The position numbers and the translations under genes are program-made. Below the pieces are notes generated by a model that had not been told where the DNA came from, searched no databases, and saw only the letters and a program-made list of their open reading frames with translations. Shown in pieces: positions 42,803 through 50,575 of a DNA stretch of 52,266 nt. The stretch is taken from positions 1-52,266 of the forward strand of contig CADBFO010000013.1 of assembly GCA_902794005.1 (NCBI GenBank), in the 5' to 3' direction. How positions within the stretch are numbered: position 1 is the first letter of the stretch; every line of letters starts with the position of its first letter. The stretch comes from an uncultured Bacteroidia bacterium (GTDB lineage: Bacteria; Bacteroidota; Bacteroidia; Bacteroidales; UBA932).

Positions 42803-42832
42803 TTGGGAATTCAAAAATGCTCATTATCTTTG
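42803..42832 (+). promoter_or_regulatory. tRNA-Leu promoter
   Basis: TTG (42803-42805) and TATCTTTG (42825-42832) fit the -33/-7 pair with a 19-base gap. The tRNA starts 14 bases later. Confidence 0.78.
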
Positions 42833-42846
42833 CAGTCCCAAAAGAT

Positions 42847-42929
42847 GCGGGTGTGGTGAAATGGTAGACACGCCACTTTGAGGGGGTGGTGGGCGTTAGC
42901 CCGTGGAAGTTCGACTCTTCTCACCCGCA
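42847..42929 (+). tRNA. tRNA-Leu (GAG)
   Basis: Class II tRNA with acceptor GCGGGTG/CACCCGC, long variable arm (TGGGCGTTAGCCCGT), anticodon stem CCACT/GGTGG and loop TTGAGGG giving anticodon GAG. CCA is not encoded; a terminator hairpin follows at once. Confidence 0.95.
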
Positions 42930-42930
42930 C

Positions 42931-42969
42931 AAGGAGACAAGTTCAAGAGGACTTGTCTCCTTTTCTTTT
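42931..42969 (+). terminator. Terminator after tRNA-Leu
   Basis: AAGGAGACAAGT and ACTTGTCTCCTT form a perfect 12-base stem with an eight-base loop, followed by TTCTTTT. On the other strand it could also serve the convergent DUF2207 gene, which ends just inside it. Confidence 0.85.
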
Positions 42970-44686
42970 AACGGGAACCGCCGCCGTGACCACCGCCGAA
43001 ACCGCCGCCGCCTCCGCCATAGGAGATGGAGCCGCCTCCGCCGCCGGAACGACGCTGGGCCGCGGCACGGGCCGCTTCCCGCTCGGCCTGGCGTTTCAGG
43101 GCCGAACTCATCATGGCATTGGAATGCCGGCCGATGCTGTTCAGGACATAATACGTGGTTGTGGGATCCAGCATATTGGCCTCTCTCGCATATTCTTCCA
43201 TCATCTTGGGGAAGAGCTTCTCGAAATTCTTGGCCACTTTGTCGGCAATGCCCAGGGAAGCGGCCATGACCATATATTTCTTCCACACGCCCACCTCCGG
43301 GGCGGAACGCTCCCCGATCAGCGTGAAATCACTGAGGAAATTCTTGAACTCGATGGCCCGGCAGCGTTCTTCCTTCGAAGCGGCTTTCCATATCGCACGT
43401 CCGTCAAAGATGGCCTCGTTGGGCCAGGAGGCCACTTCCCGGTCATTCTTGTACGACCATTTCTTGAATTCATCGGCCTCCAGCAGATTGTCGCCGGAAG
43501 CCTTCACGGCGCCGTCGTAGATCATCTTCTCCACCTTGTCGTCGAAGTCAATCCCGTCCAGGCCTTTGACAAAGCGGAGGTTCACCCGCTTGTCGCTGTC
43601 GGGAAGCTTCTCCACCCGGACAAGTCCTTCCTGAATCCATTTGAGGAAATAGGCGCTCACCACATTGGGGAAGGCACTCTTTTTATCCTGACGGAAATAA
43701 TCCCCTTCCTGGATCAGGCTGTACAGGGCCGATGGATTGCAGCCCAGAGGAACATCCCGGTTCCAAGCGTCAATCTTGCTCTTTCCGAAGACTTCCTTCC
43801 GGTAGCGCTTGCCGGTGATTCTCCGGTACAGACGGACCAGCAGATACCAGATTCCGCCCAGCACGCCCAAAACGGGAATGCCGATGAAGATCAGGACTCC
43901 GATCCACCTGATGAGTTTGTCGATGAACGTTTCCTCTTTATCGCCGTAATCACTTCCTTCCATGGCTTCCTGCTTCAGTTCCTCGAAGGTACCGTCCCCC
44001 TCCTTCTCCGGCTGGAACAGTCCCTTGTCAAACTGAACCAGGGCCGAGAAAAAACTTCTATACTGCAACGGCTCCGTCGATTCGAAGCGGATTTCCCCGT
44101 CCGGAGTCAGCCCGGAATCGCCCTTGAGGCCGAAGCCCCAGAAGCGTACGTTGCAGGAGTCCGGGCTTTCCCAGAACCAGGGATCCGCATCGGTCCCATT
44201 GCGCAGGGTGATGGAGACATGCTTGGGCTTGGCGTACCACTCGTCATTGAGGAAATGCCAGTGGAAGCCGTCGCATTCGGGATAGGACTGCACCAGGTTG
44301 TCGATGATATAGGTCACGGTATAGACATGGTCCCCGTAGTCGCCCTGGCCCCAGCAAATCTCGATGTCTCCCCCGCCTTTCTCCACAATGCCGCAACGCC
44401 GCGTCTTGGCCTCCCGGGAGCGGTTGGAATCCCATTTTCGGCCATCGTTGGCATATTCCTGCCCGTTCTCGAATACCTGAAGCCCGTGGATGTACGACTT
44501 GCCGGGATTATCGATGGGGATGTACCACTCGGTGCCTTCGGTCACGGTCATGTCCCATTTCTGAATCACCTGGGCATTCCCGTTCCGGAACAGATTCACC
44601 GTGGTCTCGATGTCGCGGATTTCCTGGGCAAAGGAAAAAACCGCTGCGGCCAGGAAGGCCGCTGCGGTAAGGAGGCATCTTTTCAT
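42968..44686 (-). CDS. DUF2207 family membrane protein
   Basis: A 572-residue protein with a signal peptide ending FSFAQ, an extracytoplasmic N-terminal domain (YIPIDNPGKSYIHGLQVFEN; about residues 22-235), a membrane segment near 283-305 (WIGVLIFIGIPVLGVLGGIW), a large soluble C-terminal domain and a Gly/Ser-rich end (GGGGGFGGGHGGGSR). This is the layout of DUF2207 proteins, which are usually encoded beside LemA, as here. The function of the pair is unknown. The ATG at 44686 is four bases after the LemA stop. Confidence 0.88.
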   Translation of the reverse strand: MKRCLLTAAAFLAAAVFSFAQEIRDIETTVNLFRNGNAQVIQKWDMTVTEGTEWYIPIDNPGKSYIHGLQVFENGQEYANDGRKWDSNRSREAKTRRCGIVEKGGGDIEICWGQGDYGDHVYTVTYIIDNLVQSYPECDGFHWHFLNDEWYAKPKHVSITLRNGTDADPWFWESPDSCNVRFWGFGLKGDSGLTPDGEIRFESTEPLQYRSFFSALVQFDKGLFQPEKEGDGTFEELKQEAMEGSDYGDKEETFIDKLIRWIGVLIFIGIPVLGVLGGIWYLLVRLYRRITGKRYRKEVFGKSKIDAWNRDVPLGCNPSALYSLIQEGDYFRQDKKSAFPNVVSAYFLKWIQEGLVRVEKLPDSDKRVNLRFVKGLDGIDFDDKVEKMIYDGAVKASGDNLLEADEFKKWSYKNDREVASWPNEAIFDGRAIWKAASKEERCRAIEFKNFLSDFTLIGERSAPEVGVWKKYMVMAASLGIADKVAKNFEKLFPKMMEEYAREANMLDPTTTYYVLNSIGRHSNAMMSSALKRQAEREAARAAAQRRSGGGGGSISYGGGGGGFGGGHGGGSR

Positions 44687-44690
44687 GACA

Positions 44691-45248
44691 CTATTTCTTG
44701 AAAAGATCCTGGGGAAGGTCGGCCTTCTCCGGCCGGTCGGCCAGGTACTCGCGCAGCGGGAAGCCCAGCATGGAGGCGACGACGGATCCCGGGAAAGCAC
44801 GGACGTCGCGGTTGTATTTGGTGACCGTGTCGTTGAAGGTCATGCGGCTCACGCGAACGGTATCCTCATACTCGAAATATTTGTCCATGGCTTTCTGATA
44901 GGCCTCCGTGCCCTTGAGCTGGGGATAAGCCTCGGCCACGGCCATCAGGCGGGCGGCAAAACCGCCGAGAGCGGTTTCCGTGGCGTTGATTTCCTCCACG
45001 GTGGGATTGGCAGAAGCGGAGGGACGGCGCATGCCGATGATTTTCTCGTAATTCTCCCCTTCGACGGCATTTTCTTCACGGGCGATTTTCACGGCCGTTT
45101 CCAGCGCGTCGAAACGGCTGGTCTGCTGGACGCTGATCTGTTTGATGGCATTGTTGCAGAATTCGTCATTTTTGACGAGCCTGTTCTGGACGGAGACGAC
45201 CCACACGACCAGGAGCGCGATGATGGCAATAATGATAATAAGTGTCAT
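44691..45248 (-). CDS. LemA family protein
   Basis: A 185-residue membrane-anchored helical protein. The N-terminal helix (IIIIAIIALLVVWVVSV) is followed by the LemA core: NRLVKNDEFCNNAIKQISVQ, a coiled-coil region, and NDTVTKYNRDVRAFPGSVVA near the C-terminus. LemA proteins are widespread and of unknown function; the DUF2207 gene directly downstream makes the usual pair. Confidence 0.94.
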   Translation of the reverse strand: MTLIIIIAIIALLVVWVVSVQNRLVKNDEFCNNAIKQISVQQTSRFDALETAVKIAREENAVEGENYEKIIGMRRPSASANPTVEEINATETALGGFAARLMAVAEAYPQLKGTEAYQKAMDKYFEYEDTVRVSRMTFNDTVTKYNRDVRAFPGSVVASMLGFPLREYLADRPEKADLPQDLFKK

Positions 45249-45263
45249 GGTTTTTTGGATTAC

Positions 45264-45295
45264 TTGTACAAATATCTAAAAAAAGCGTAAATTTG
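45264..45295 (+). promoter_or_regulatory. Promoter of the DUF975 gene
   Basis: TTG (45264-45266) and TAAATTTG (45288-45295) fit the -33/-7 pair with a 21-base gap, 24 bases before the ATG. Confidence 0.6.
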
Positions 45296-45319
45296 TCAAT
45301 AGAAAAAGTATTTTTTGCC

Positions 45320-46054
45320 ATGAAAACGAACACCGCTTTCAAAGAGGAAGCCCTCTCCGCTCTCCGGGGAAACTGGGGGAAAAGCATCCTGATCACGCTG
45401 TTGTATTTCCTTCTGGCCGGTTCCGCGATGGGACCCAGCATGTACACCAGCATCCTGATGCAGGATTATATGAAAGACATGGCCAGCGGACAGAACCTGA
45501 CCCAGATGCTATCCGCCATGCAGGATCCCGATTTCCTGTCCCTGCAGACCAAGGCCAATGCAACCGGCAGCGGACTTACCCTCTTTCAGACTTTCATTCT
45601 CTTTCCCCTGATCCTGGGGATGTGCAACGCCTTCCACAAACTGCTGACAGAAGGAGACAACAACCTTGTCGTCAACGCTTTCCACCTCGGGTTCAAACCC
45701 TATTTCCACAAAGTCTGGGGCATGTTGCTGATGTTCATCCTGGTGATTCTCTGGTCATCCCTGTTCATCATCCCGGGCATCATCAAGATCTATTCCTATG
45801 CCATGACCCCCTACATCCTGCACGAGTATCCGGAGCTCAGCGCCAGCGAGGCCATCCACCGCAGCCGCATGATGATGCGCGGTCACAAGTTCGATCTTTT
45901 CTGGCTGCAGCTCAGCTTCATCGGCTGGTTTTTCCTGTGCATTTTCACGGCCGGCATCGGCTTCCTGTGGCTCTGCCCCTATTACCAGACGGCAATGGCC
46001 GCTTTCTACGAGGAAGTAAAAAGCGACTATGCCATTAACGGCGGACTGGCTTAA
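45320..46054 (+). CDS. DUF975 family integral membrane protein
   Basis: A 244-residue inner membrane protein with about five or six helices. The start KTNTAFKEEALSALRGNWGK is the DUF975 opening; the hallmark block SYAMTPYILHEYPELSASEA with HRSRMMMRGHKFDLFWLQLS follows after a PGIIKI turn. Function is unknown. The upstream frame is open but MKTNTAF at 45320 gives the family N-terminus. Its stop is only five bases from the convergent SpoIIE-type phosphatase gene. Confidence 0.88.
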   Translation: MKTNTAFKEEALSALRGNWGKSILITLLYFLLAGSAMGPSMYTSILMQDYMKDMASGQNLTQMLSAMQDPDFLSLQTKANATGSGLTLFQTFILFPLILGMCNAFHKLLTEGDNNLVVNAFHLGFKPYFHKVWGMLLMFILVILWSSLFIIPGIIKIYSYAMTPYILHEYPELSASEAIHRSRMMMRGHKFDLFWLQLSFIGWFFLCIFTAGIGFLWLCPYYQTAMAAFYEEVKSDYAINGGLA

Positions 46055-46059
46055 AGCCT

Positions 46060-48003
46060 CTACCCCAGCAGGGACAGACACAGAAGGGTAAGGTCGTCGC
46101 TGGGTTCGGCCGTTCCCACATGGGAAGCAACGGCAATGCGAAGCCGCTCGACGAGAGCCTTGGCATCGGTATAAGCTTCCTGGTTCAGGACGGCGAGCAC
46201 CCGGTCGTTGCCCAGTTCCTCGTGCCGGATGTTCTCCGCCTCGTTGAGACCGTCGGTGTACAGCAGGATGGGCGCATGGCCGATCTCCAGCACCTGCCCT
46301 TCGAAATCCCAGCCGGGACAAACGCCGATGGGCGTATTGGGCAGGCATTGCATGAATTCCGGAGACTGCCTCATGAGAACGGGCGGATTGTGTCCGCAGT
46401 TGCAGAATTCCAGATGGCCGGTCTTCAAATCCAGCTGGCCGATAAAGAGCGTCACGAACATCAGCTGTTCATTCTTTTCGGCGATTCCGTCATTGATTTG
46501 ACGGGCCACCTCGGCCGGAGGAAGGCCTTGGCGGGACGACATGTGGAAAAGGCTCAGCGTAATGGCCATGAACAGACTGGCAGGGACCCCCTTGCCGCTC
46601 ACGTCACCGATGCAGAAATGCAGTTTGCCGTCCTGGATGAAATACTCATAAAGGTCTCCTCCCACTTCCTTGGCCGGCGCCATGAAGGCATACAGGTCAA
46701 TGTCCTTTCTGTCCGGGAAGGCCGGAAACTTATTGGGCACCAGCGTCATCTGGATGCTCCGGGCAATATAGAGCTCGCCCTCGAGACGTTCCCTCTTGGC
46801 GGTGGCCGAGGTGAGTTCATCGATATAGTTCACCAGGGAGCCCTGCATGTAATTGAACGACTTCGAAAGGACACCGATTTCATCGGTGCGGTTGGTATCG
46901 GGCAGTTTTTGCGCAAAATTGCCGTTGGCGATGGTGCGGGCCTGGACGGCCAGTTTGCGCAGCGGCTCCAACTGGCGGTTGATGACCCGGGAGAACACCA
47001 CGAACATCAGCAGCAGGCCCAGGATGACGATGGCGACCACGATGCGCTGCTGGCGGTGGAAGGCTCCGAAGATATCCTTCTCCGGGCAGACGATTCCCAC
47101 GCTCCAGCCGGTGGTCATGAGGGGTTTGTAGAACACGTAGTTCGTCTGTCCTTCCAGCATGATTTCCCGCATGCCGTCTTCCCAATTCAGCATGGCTTTC
47201 CCAAGGGTCCAGAGTTCCTTGTCGGGATGCTCCAGCTGGTTGGTAAAAATGGTCTGATAGAAAAGTATCTGCGCATCGGGATGCACCAGATACGTGCCTC
47301 CGCGTCCCACGACGATGGAATAGGAATGGGGATAGGACTTGACGGCCGATATGGTCTCGGACAGCCATTCCAGGGAGATGTCCAGCGAGAGGGTTCCCAC
47401 GAAGGAACCGTCATTGCCGATGAGCGGTTTGCAGTAGGAAACGCTCATCTTGGAATCCATGGTTTCATCGTCGGACTCTTCCTGGTCGGTGTAAGGTTCG
47501 GTCCAGCAGGGCTGGTTCAGGAGTTTGGGCAGAAGATACCAGTCCAGGTAGAAATACTGGTACTGGTCGTTGCCCTCCTGCTGGGTATAGACCCGATGTC
47601 CGTTGTTGTTGGAATAACAGGAATAATACTTGCCTTTGGACGGGTAAAAATAGGGTTCGAACGAGATGGAACAGCCATTCAGGAAAGGATTGTTGACCAC
47701 GATGGAGCGGGAAAGCTCCATCATGGCATCCGGGTTGTCCAAATCCTTGTAGATGAGGGGTTCCAGATTGTCGGCCAGCAGTTCCACATCTTCCAGAATG
47801 ACGTTTACGCGGAGAACGGTGTTTTCCAGTTCACGGGTGGCCCCGTTGATGGCTTCACGCCGGACGGCCTTCTGCAGGACGGCATACACATAGCTCAGCG
47901 TAGCGATGAAGATCGCGATGGCAAAGAGCACGATCCAGAGGCTCAGCCGACCGCTGAGAGAGCGCTTGATTCCGGGGAGCAGGGGGGAAGAAGGCTTTTT
48001 CAT
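46060..48003 (-). CDS. Membrane sensor phosphatase: dCache-HAMP-SpoIIE (PP2C)
   Basis: A 647-residue inner membrane signalling protein. In order: helix 1 (about 20-42), a periplasmic double-Cache-like domain (about 45-305, with GCSISFEPYFYPSKGKYYSC and VGTLSLDISLEWLSETI), helix 2 (about 315-338), a HAMP linker (INRQLEPLRKLAVQARTIAN), a short coiled coil, and a PP2C/SpoIIE phosphatase (about 430-645). The phosphatase metal motifs VGGDLYEYF, IGDVSGKGVPASLFMA and SDDLTLLCL are intact. Such enzymes dephosphorylate anti-sigma antagonists or similar partners; none is encoded nearby. It overlaps the periplasmic binding protein gene by four bases (ATGA), so binding protein and sensor are made together. 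Confidence 0.92.
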   Translation of the reverse strand: MKKPSSPLLPGIKRSLSGRLSLWIVLFAIAIFIATLSYVYAVLQKAVRREAINGATRELENTVLRVNVILEDVELLADNLEPLIYKDLDNPDAMMELSRSIVVNNPFLNGCSISFEPYFYPSKGKYYSCYSNNNGHRVYTQQEGNDQYQYFYLDWYLLPKLLNQPCWTEPYTDQEESDDETMDSKMSVSYCKPLIGNDGSFVGTLSLDISLEWLSETISAVKSYPHSYSIVVGRGGTYLVHPDAQILFYQTIFTNQLEHPDKELWTLGKAMLNWEDGMREIMLEGQTNYVFYKPLMTTGWSVGIVCPEKDIFGAFHRQQRIVVAIVILGLLLMFVVFSRVINRQLEPLRKLAVQARTIANGNFAQKLPDTNRTDEIGVLSKSFNYMQGSLVNYIDELTSATAKRERLEGELYIARSIQMTLVPNKFPAFPDRKDIDLYAFMAPAKEVGGDLYEYFIQDGKLHFCIGDVSGKGVPASLFMAITLSLFHMSSRQGLPPAEVARQINDGIAEKNEQLMFVTLFIGQLDLKTGHLEFCNCGHNPPVLMRQSPEFMQCLPNTPIGVCPGWDFEGQVLEIGHAPILLYTDGLNEAENIRHEELGNDRVLAVLNQEAYTDAKALVERLRIAVASHVGTAEPSDDLTLLCLSLLG

Positions 48004-48953
48004 CGGCTCAAATCCTTTAGGGTGACCGGTTTCCGGATAATCCCGTTGCGGAGCAGGAGGTCGCTGGCCTTTTCCACCATGTCCTGACGGAGCAGGAAGG
48101 CCCGTTCTCCGCTGTCCGGATCCAGCTGCTTCGCCAGGATTTCCTGCAGCATGAGCCTCTGGAGGACGCGGTTGGTAGCAATGTGATTCCGATCGACATA
48201 GTCCATGACAATGTCAAGGGCTTCTTCCGGATGCCCGGCGGCATATTCCCAGCCGCGGCGGCTGGCACGGGCAAATTTATCGGCCTGTTCCTTGTGCGCC
48301 CGGTAATACTCGCGGGTGACGTACAGGCCGTCTTCCTGGATATTATAGCCGTGCTCCGAAAAACGGTAGATGCACTTTTCCGGAAGGGCAAAGCCTGCCT
48401 GGAGAATCTGATAGTATTCGTTGTAGGACATGGCCACGGATGCATCTACGGCGCCGGCCACAAAGAGGCTTACGCAACTGGCCGCCGGAATCCACTGATA
48501 ATCGATTCCGAGTTCTTTCGTGACGGCGAAAACCAACTCTGCAAAACCGGCGTGCCACACACCCACTTTGGCTCCTTTCTGCTCCAGGGGATTCTTCTCC
48601 CGGCGCGAGATGATGACAAGCGTGTTGTTCATGGAGGTCTGCAGGAGGTTCACCATGGGTATGCCCTCATCCACAATCTGTATGGCCTGGGCCAGCTGCA
48701 GGGTGGTGGCGTGGCTCCGGTTGGAACTGATTCGTTCCATGGAAGTCTGCGTTGCATTGGGATGGATGATTTGAACATCCACGCCCTCTTCATCATAAAA
48801 ACCCTTTTCCTTGGCCACATAATAACCGGCAAACTGCGCCTGGGCCGTCCATTGGGGAGTGAACACCAGCGGAGCCTCTTTCTTTTGCTGCTGGGCAAAA
48901 AGGGGGAGGACCGCAAGCAGGGAAAGGGAAAAAAGGAGCAATGGTTTTTTCAT
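48000..48953 (-). CDS. NMT1/THI5-like periplasmic substrate-binding protein
   Basis: A 317-residue secreted protein with signal peptide MKKPLLLFSLSLLAVLPLFA. The mature part opens VFTPQWTAQAQFAGYYVAKE and KGFYDEEGVDVQIIHPNATQ, the NMT1/THI5 (SsuA/ThiY type) fold, followed by KVGVWHAGFAEL and VDASVAMSYNEYYQILQAG. The family binds thiamine precursors, alkanesulfonates or similar small ligands for ABC import. Here no ABC permease or ATPase follows; the gene is instead fused by a four-base overlap to a sensor phosphatase, which suggests the protein acts as a ligand-sensing input. The ligand is unknown. Confidence 0.88.
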   Translation of the reverse strand: MKKPLLLFSLSLLAVLPLFAQQQKKEAPLVFTPQWTAQAQFAGYYVAKEKGFYDEEGVDVQIIHPNATQTSMERISSNRSHATTLQLAQAIQIVDEGIPMVNLLQTSMNNTLVIISRREKNPLEQKGAKVGVWHAGFAELVFAVTKELGIDYQWIPAASCVSLFVAGAVDASVAMSYNEYYQILQAGFALPEKCIYRFSEHGYNIQEDGLYVTREYYRAHKEQADKFARASRRGWEYAAGHPEEALDIVMDYVDRNHIATNRVLQRLMLQEILAKQLDPDSGERAFLLRQDMVEKASDLLLRNGIIRKPVTLKDLSR

Positions 48954-48970
48954 GAAGGTCTGATTAATCG

Positions 48971-48984
48971 TGTACAAATGTACA
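48971..48984 (-). promoter_or_regulatory. Palindromic operator over the -7 box of the binding protein operon
   Basis: TGTACA-AA-TGTACA (48971-48984) is a perfect inverted repeat. It covers the minus-strand -7-like box TACATTTG (48975-48982), so a bound dimer would block transcription. Confidence 0.5.
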
Positions 48985-49037
48985 AAAAAAACAAGCAACT
49001 TTTTTTGCAAATACAAGGAAATCAGGCGTAGTTTAAC

Positions 49038-49045
49038 TAATTTTG
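49038..49045 (+). promoter_or_regulatory. -7 box of the acetyltransferase gene
   Basis: TAATTTTG matches the -7 consensus. It lies 8 bases before ATG 49054 and 20 before ATG 49066; no clear -33 TTG is seen. Confidence 0.55.
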
Positions 49046-49065
49046 ACTGCAAAATGCACCGGAAT

Positions 49066-49620
49066 ATGACAGAACTCGAAAAATGTTATGCAGGATTGCC
49101 GTACCGCTTCAGCGACCCCGAAATGGTTGCGCTGAAAAAAGCCGCCATTCGGGAATGTGAACGGTTCAACAGCATCGACGGCACCGACAACACAGCCCAG
49201 CATGGGCAACTTGAGAGAATGCTGGGTTCCGTAGGCGAGCATGTCTGGATTGGCAAAACCTTCAACTGCGACCGCGGAAAGAACATTTACATCGGAAACA
49301 ATTTCACGGGAAATCACAACCTTACCATCCTGGATATCCGGGAAGTCAGGATAGGCGACAACGTAATGATCGGCCCGCATACGCTCATCACCACCGTGAG
49401 CCATCCCCTTTCCGCCGAAGAGCGAAGGGAGGCTTATGCCTGGGCCAAACCGGTGACCATTTGCGACGACGTGTGGATTGGAGGCAACGTGACCATCCTC
49501 CCCGGGGTGACCATCGGAAAAGGAGCCGTGATTGGTGCTGGGGCCGTCGTTACGACAGACATCCCGGCAGGATGCGTGGCGGTAGGTTCACCGGCACACG
49601 TGGTCAAGGAAATTGACTGA
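49066..49620 (+). CDS. Hexapeptide-repeat sugar O-acetyltransferase (Maa/LacA type)
   Basis: A 184-residue cytoplasmic trimeric acetyltransferase that uses acetyl-CoA to acetylate maltose, galactosides or similar sugars. The Maa N-terminal domain reads MTELEKCYAGLPYRFSDPEM. The left-handed beta-helix follows, with hexapeptides around IYIGNNFTGN, the catalytic His in TVSHPLSAEERR, and ICDDVWIGGNVTILPGVTIG with GAGAVVTTDIPAG. ATG 49066 gives the family N-terminus; ATG 49054 is also possible and would be near-leaderless. It is divergent from the binding protein operon. Confidence 0.93.
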   Translation: MTELEKCYAGLPYRFSDPEMVALKKAAIRECERFNSIDGTDNTAQHGQLERMLGSVGEHVWIGKTFNCDRGKNIYIGNNFTGNHNLTILDIREVRIGDNVMIGPHTLITTVSHPLSAEERREAYAWAKPVTICDDVWIGGNVTILPGVTIGKGAVIGAGAVVTTDIPAGCVAVGSPAHVVKEID

Positions 49621-49645
49621 GCCGCGCGTCCGGTCCGGGAAGGCG

Positions 49646-49783
49646 CTACGCTTTTATCATCTTCTTGGCCAGTTCCAGATAACTTTCCTTCAGCAGAACG
49701 CCGGGTTCCGCGTCACAGGTATAAGTGGCGCCGTTTCCGCCTTCACCAACTTTGGTCCAAGCGTTAATGTCGATCTCTTCTAT
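49646..49783 (-). pseudogene. Fragment of a small kinase-like protein (APH/ChoK fold) with lost start codon
   Basis: A minus-strand frame of 45 codons begins at an ATA where an ATG would be expected and reads IEEIDINAWTKVGEGGNGAT, then YTCDAEPGVLLK, then a tail ending LELAKKMIKA and a stop. The VGEGGNGxxY loop and PGVLLK strand match the N-terminal lobe of small aminoglycoside-phosphotransferase-like proteins common in Bacteroidales (TIGR02172-like). A -7 box TAACTTTG (49806-49813, minus) still lies upstream. Only the N-terminus is kept, so it is a relic. Confidence 0.5.
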
Positions 49784-49892
49784 GCAAGTTCGATTTTTTG
49801 ATGCGCAAAGTTACATAAAAACTTCAGTATCACCTCTTTTTGCGATGAATTCACGCTCTTGGCCCCCCTACCGCGTCCCACTCGGAAACCAC

Positions 49893-50001
49893 GGGTGGCC
49901 GCCAAGTGTCTGCTGCTCAATCGTTTACGTACAATCCTCTGCGCTTTTTGCGCAGAGGATTATTAGCAACCGGCTGAATATCAAGCACTTGAGAGCCACC
50001 C
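49893..50001. repeat. Nested hairpin element, copy B
   Basis: It contains the same core hairpin as copy A, AATCCTCTGCGC-TTTTT-GCGCAGAGGATT (49933-49961). The outer arms GGTGGC (49895-49900) and GCCACC (49995-50000) pair, as do CAAGTG (49903-49908) and CACTTG (49986-49991). Arms differ from copy A but still pair. The DNA from 50002 to 50118 shows no gene; it leads into the integrase remnant. Confidence 0.8.
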
Positions 50002-50118
50002 CTGGCCGTGAAAAAAACAGCTGCTCAAGCAAATCCCACTTCGCCGCCTGGACAGAAGATAAGAAGGGGGGCTGTGCACCGCCGTAGTAACAGGAGCAAG
50101 CGGGAGAGTGGTAAATAA

Positions 50119-50498
50119 AATAAGAAAACCGCCCAGGCCATCCTGGAGAAGTATAAGGATATCCCCCTCACAGGCAACCGGGCCCTTCCCAGCTACACCA
50201 ACCAGGCCATGAACCGTAGCATCAAAGACCTCTGCCAACTTGCTGGCATCAACGAACTAATTCGCATTACCACTTATAAAGGTAACGTCCGCAAGGATGA
50301 GGTCCATCCCAAATGGGAGCTAGTAGGAACCCATACAGGAAGACGTACTTTTATTGTGCATGCGCTCTCTATGAGAATCCCCCCAACGTCGTCATGAAAT
50401 GGACCGGGCATAGTGATTATAAAGCCATGAAGCCTTACATTGATATCGTAGACTCCGCCAAGGATGAGGCCATGGCCAAGTTCGATAATTTGCTATAG
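50119..50498 (+). pseudogene. Tyrosine recombinase (integrase) remnant with frameshift
   Basis: The C-terminal catalytic part of a phage-type integrase. The first frame reads AQAILEKYKDIPLTG, SYTNQAMNRSIKDLCQLAGI and GTHTGRRTFIVHALSMRIPP, holding the His-x-x-Arg motif. It then breaks in a run of six C near 50385, and a second frame carries NVVMKWTGHSDYKAMKPYID with the WTGH motif and the nucleophile Tyr, stopping at 50498. One extra C would restore the frame. The N-terminal DNA-binding half and first catalytic Arg are missing. It lies just downstream of nested hairpin copy B. Confidence 0.85.
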
Positions 50499-50505
50499 TT
50501 TTATT

Positions 50506-50534
50506 ACACAATCTTGTGTTACACAACCTTGTGT
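50506..50534. promoter_or_regulatory. Two tandem operator-like palindromes before the AAA ATPase
   Basis: ACACAA-TC-TTGTGT (50506-50519) and ACACAA-CC-TTGTGT (50521-50534) are two inverted repeats of the same form, 15 bases apart centre to centre. The second contains the -33 TTG of the ATPase promoter, so a bound protein would control it. Confidence 0.65.
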
Positions 50535-50559
50535 AGTTGCAAAGTTATTATTATTTTTG
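50529..50559 (+). promoter_or_regulatory. AAA ATPase promoter
   Basis: TTG (50529-50531) and TATTTTTG (50552-50559) match the -33/-7 pair with a 20-base gap, 16 bases before the ATG. Confidence 0.72.
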
Positions 50560-50575
50560 CAAAAAATACTGGCAT

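Noticed and set aside
49893-50001. Integron attC site
   Set aside because: The element is folded like attC and lies near a recombinase relic, but it lacks the terminal RYYYAAC/GTTRRRY core sites, and the relic shows no sign of the integron-specific insertion.
50002-50118. Small genes in the stretch before the integrase relic
   Set aside because: Short open frames here have no start context, promoter or recognisable protein sequence.
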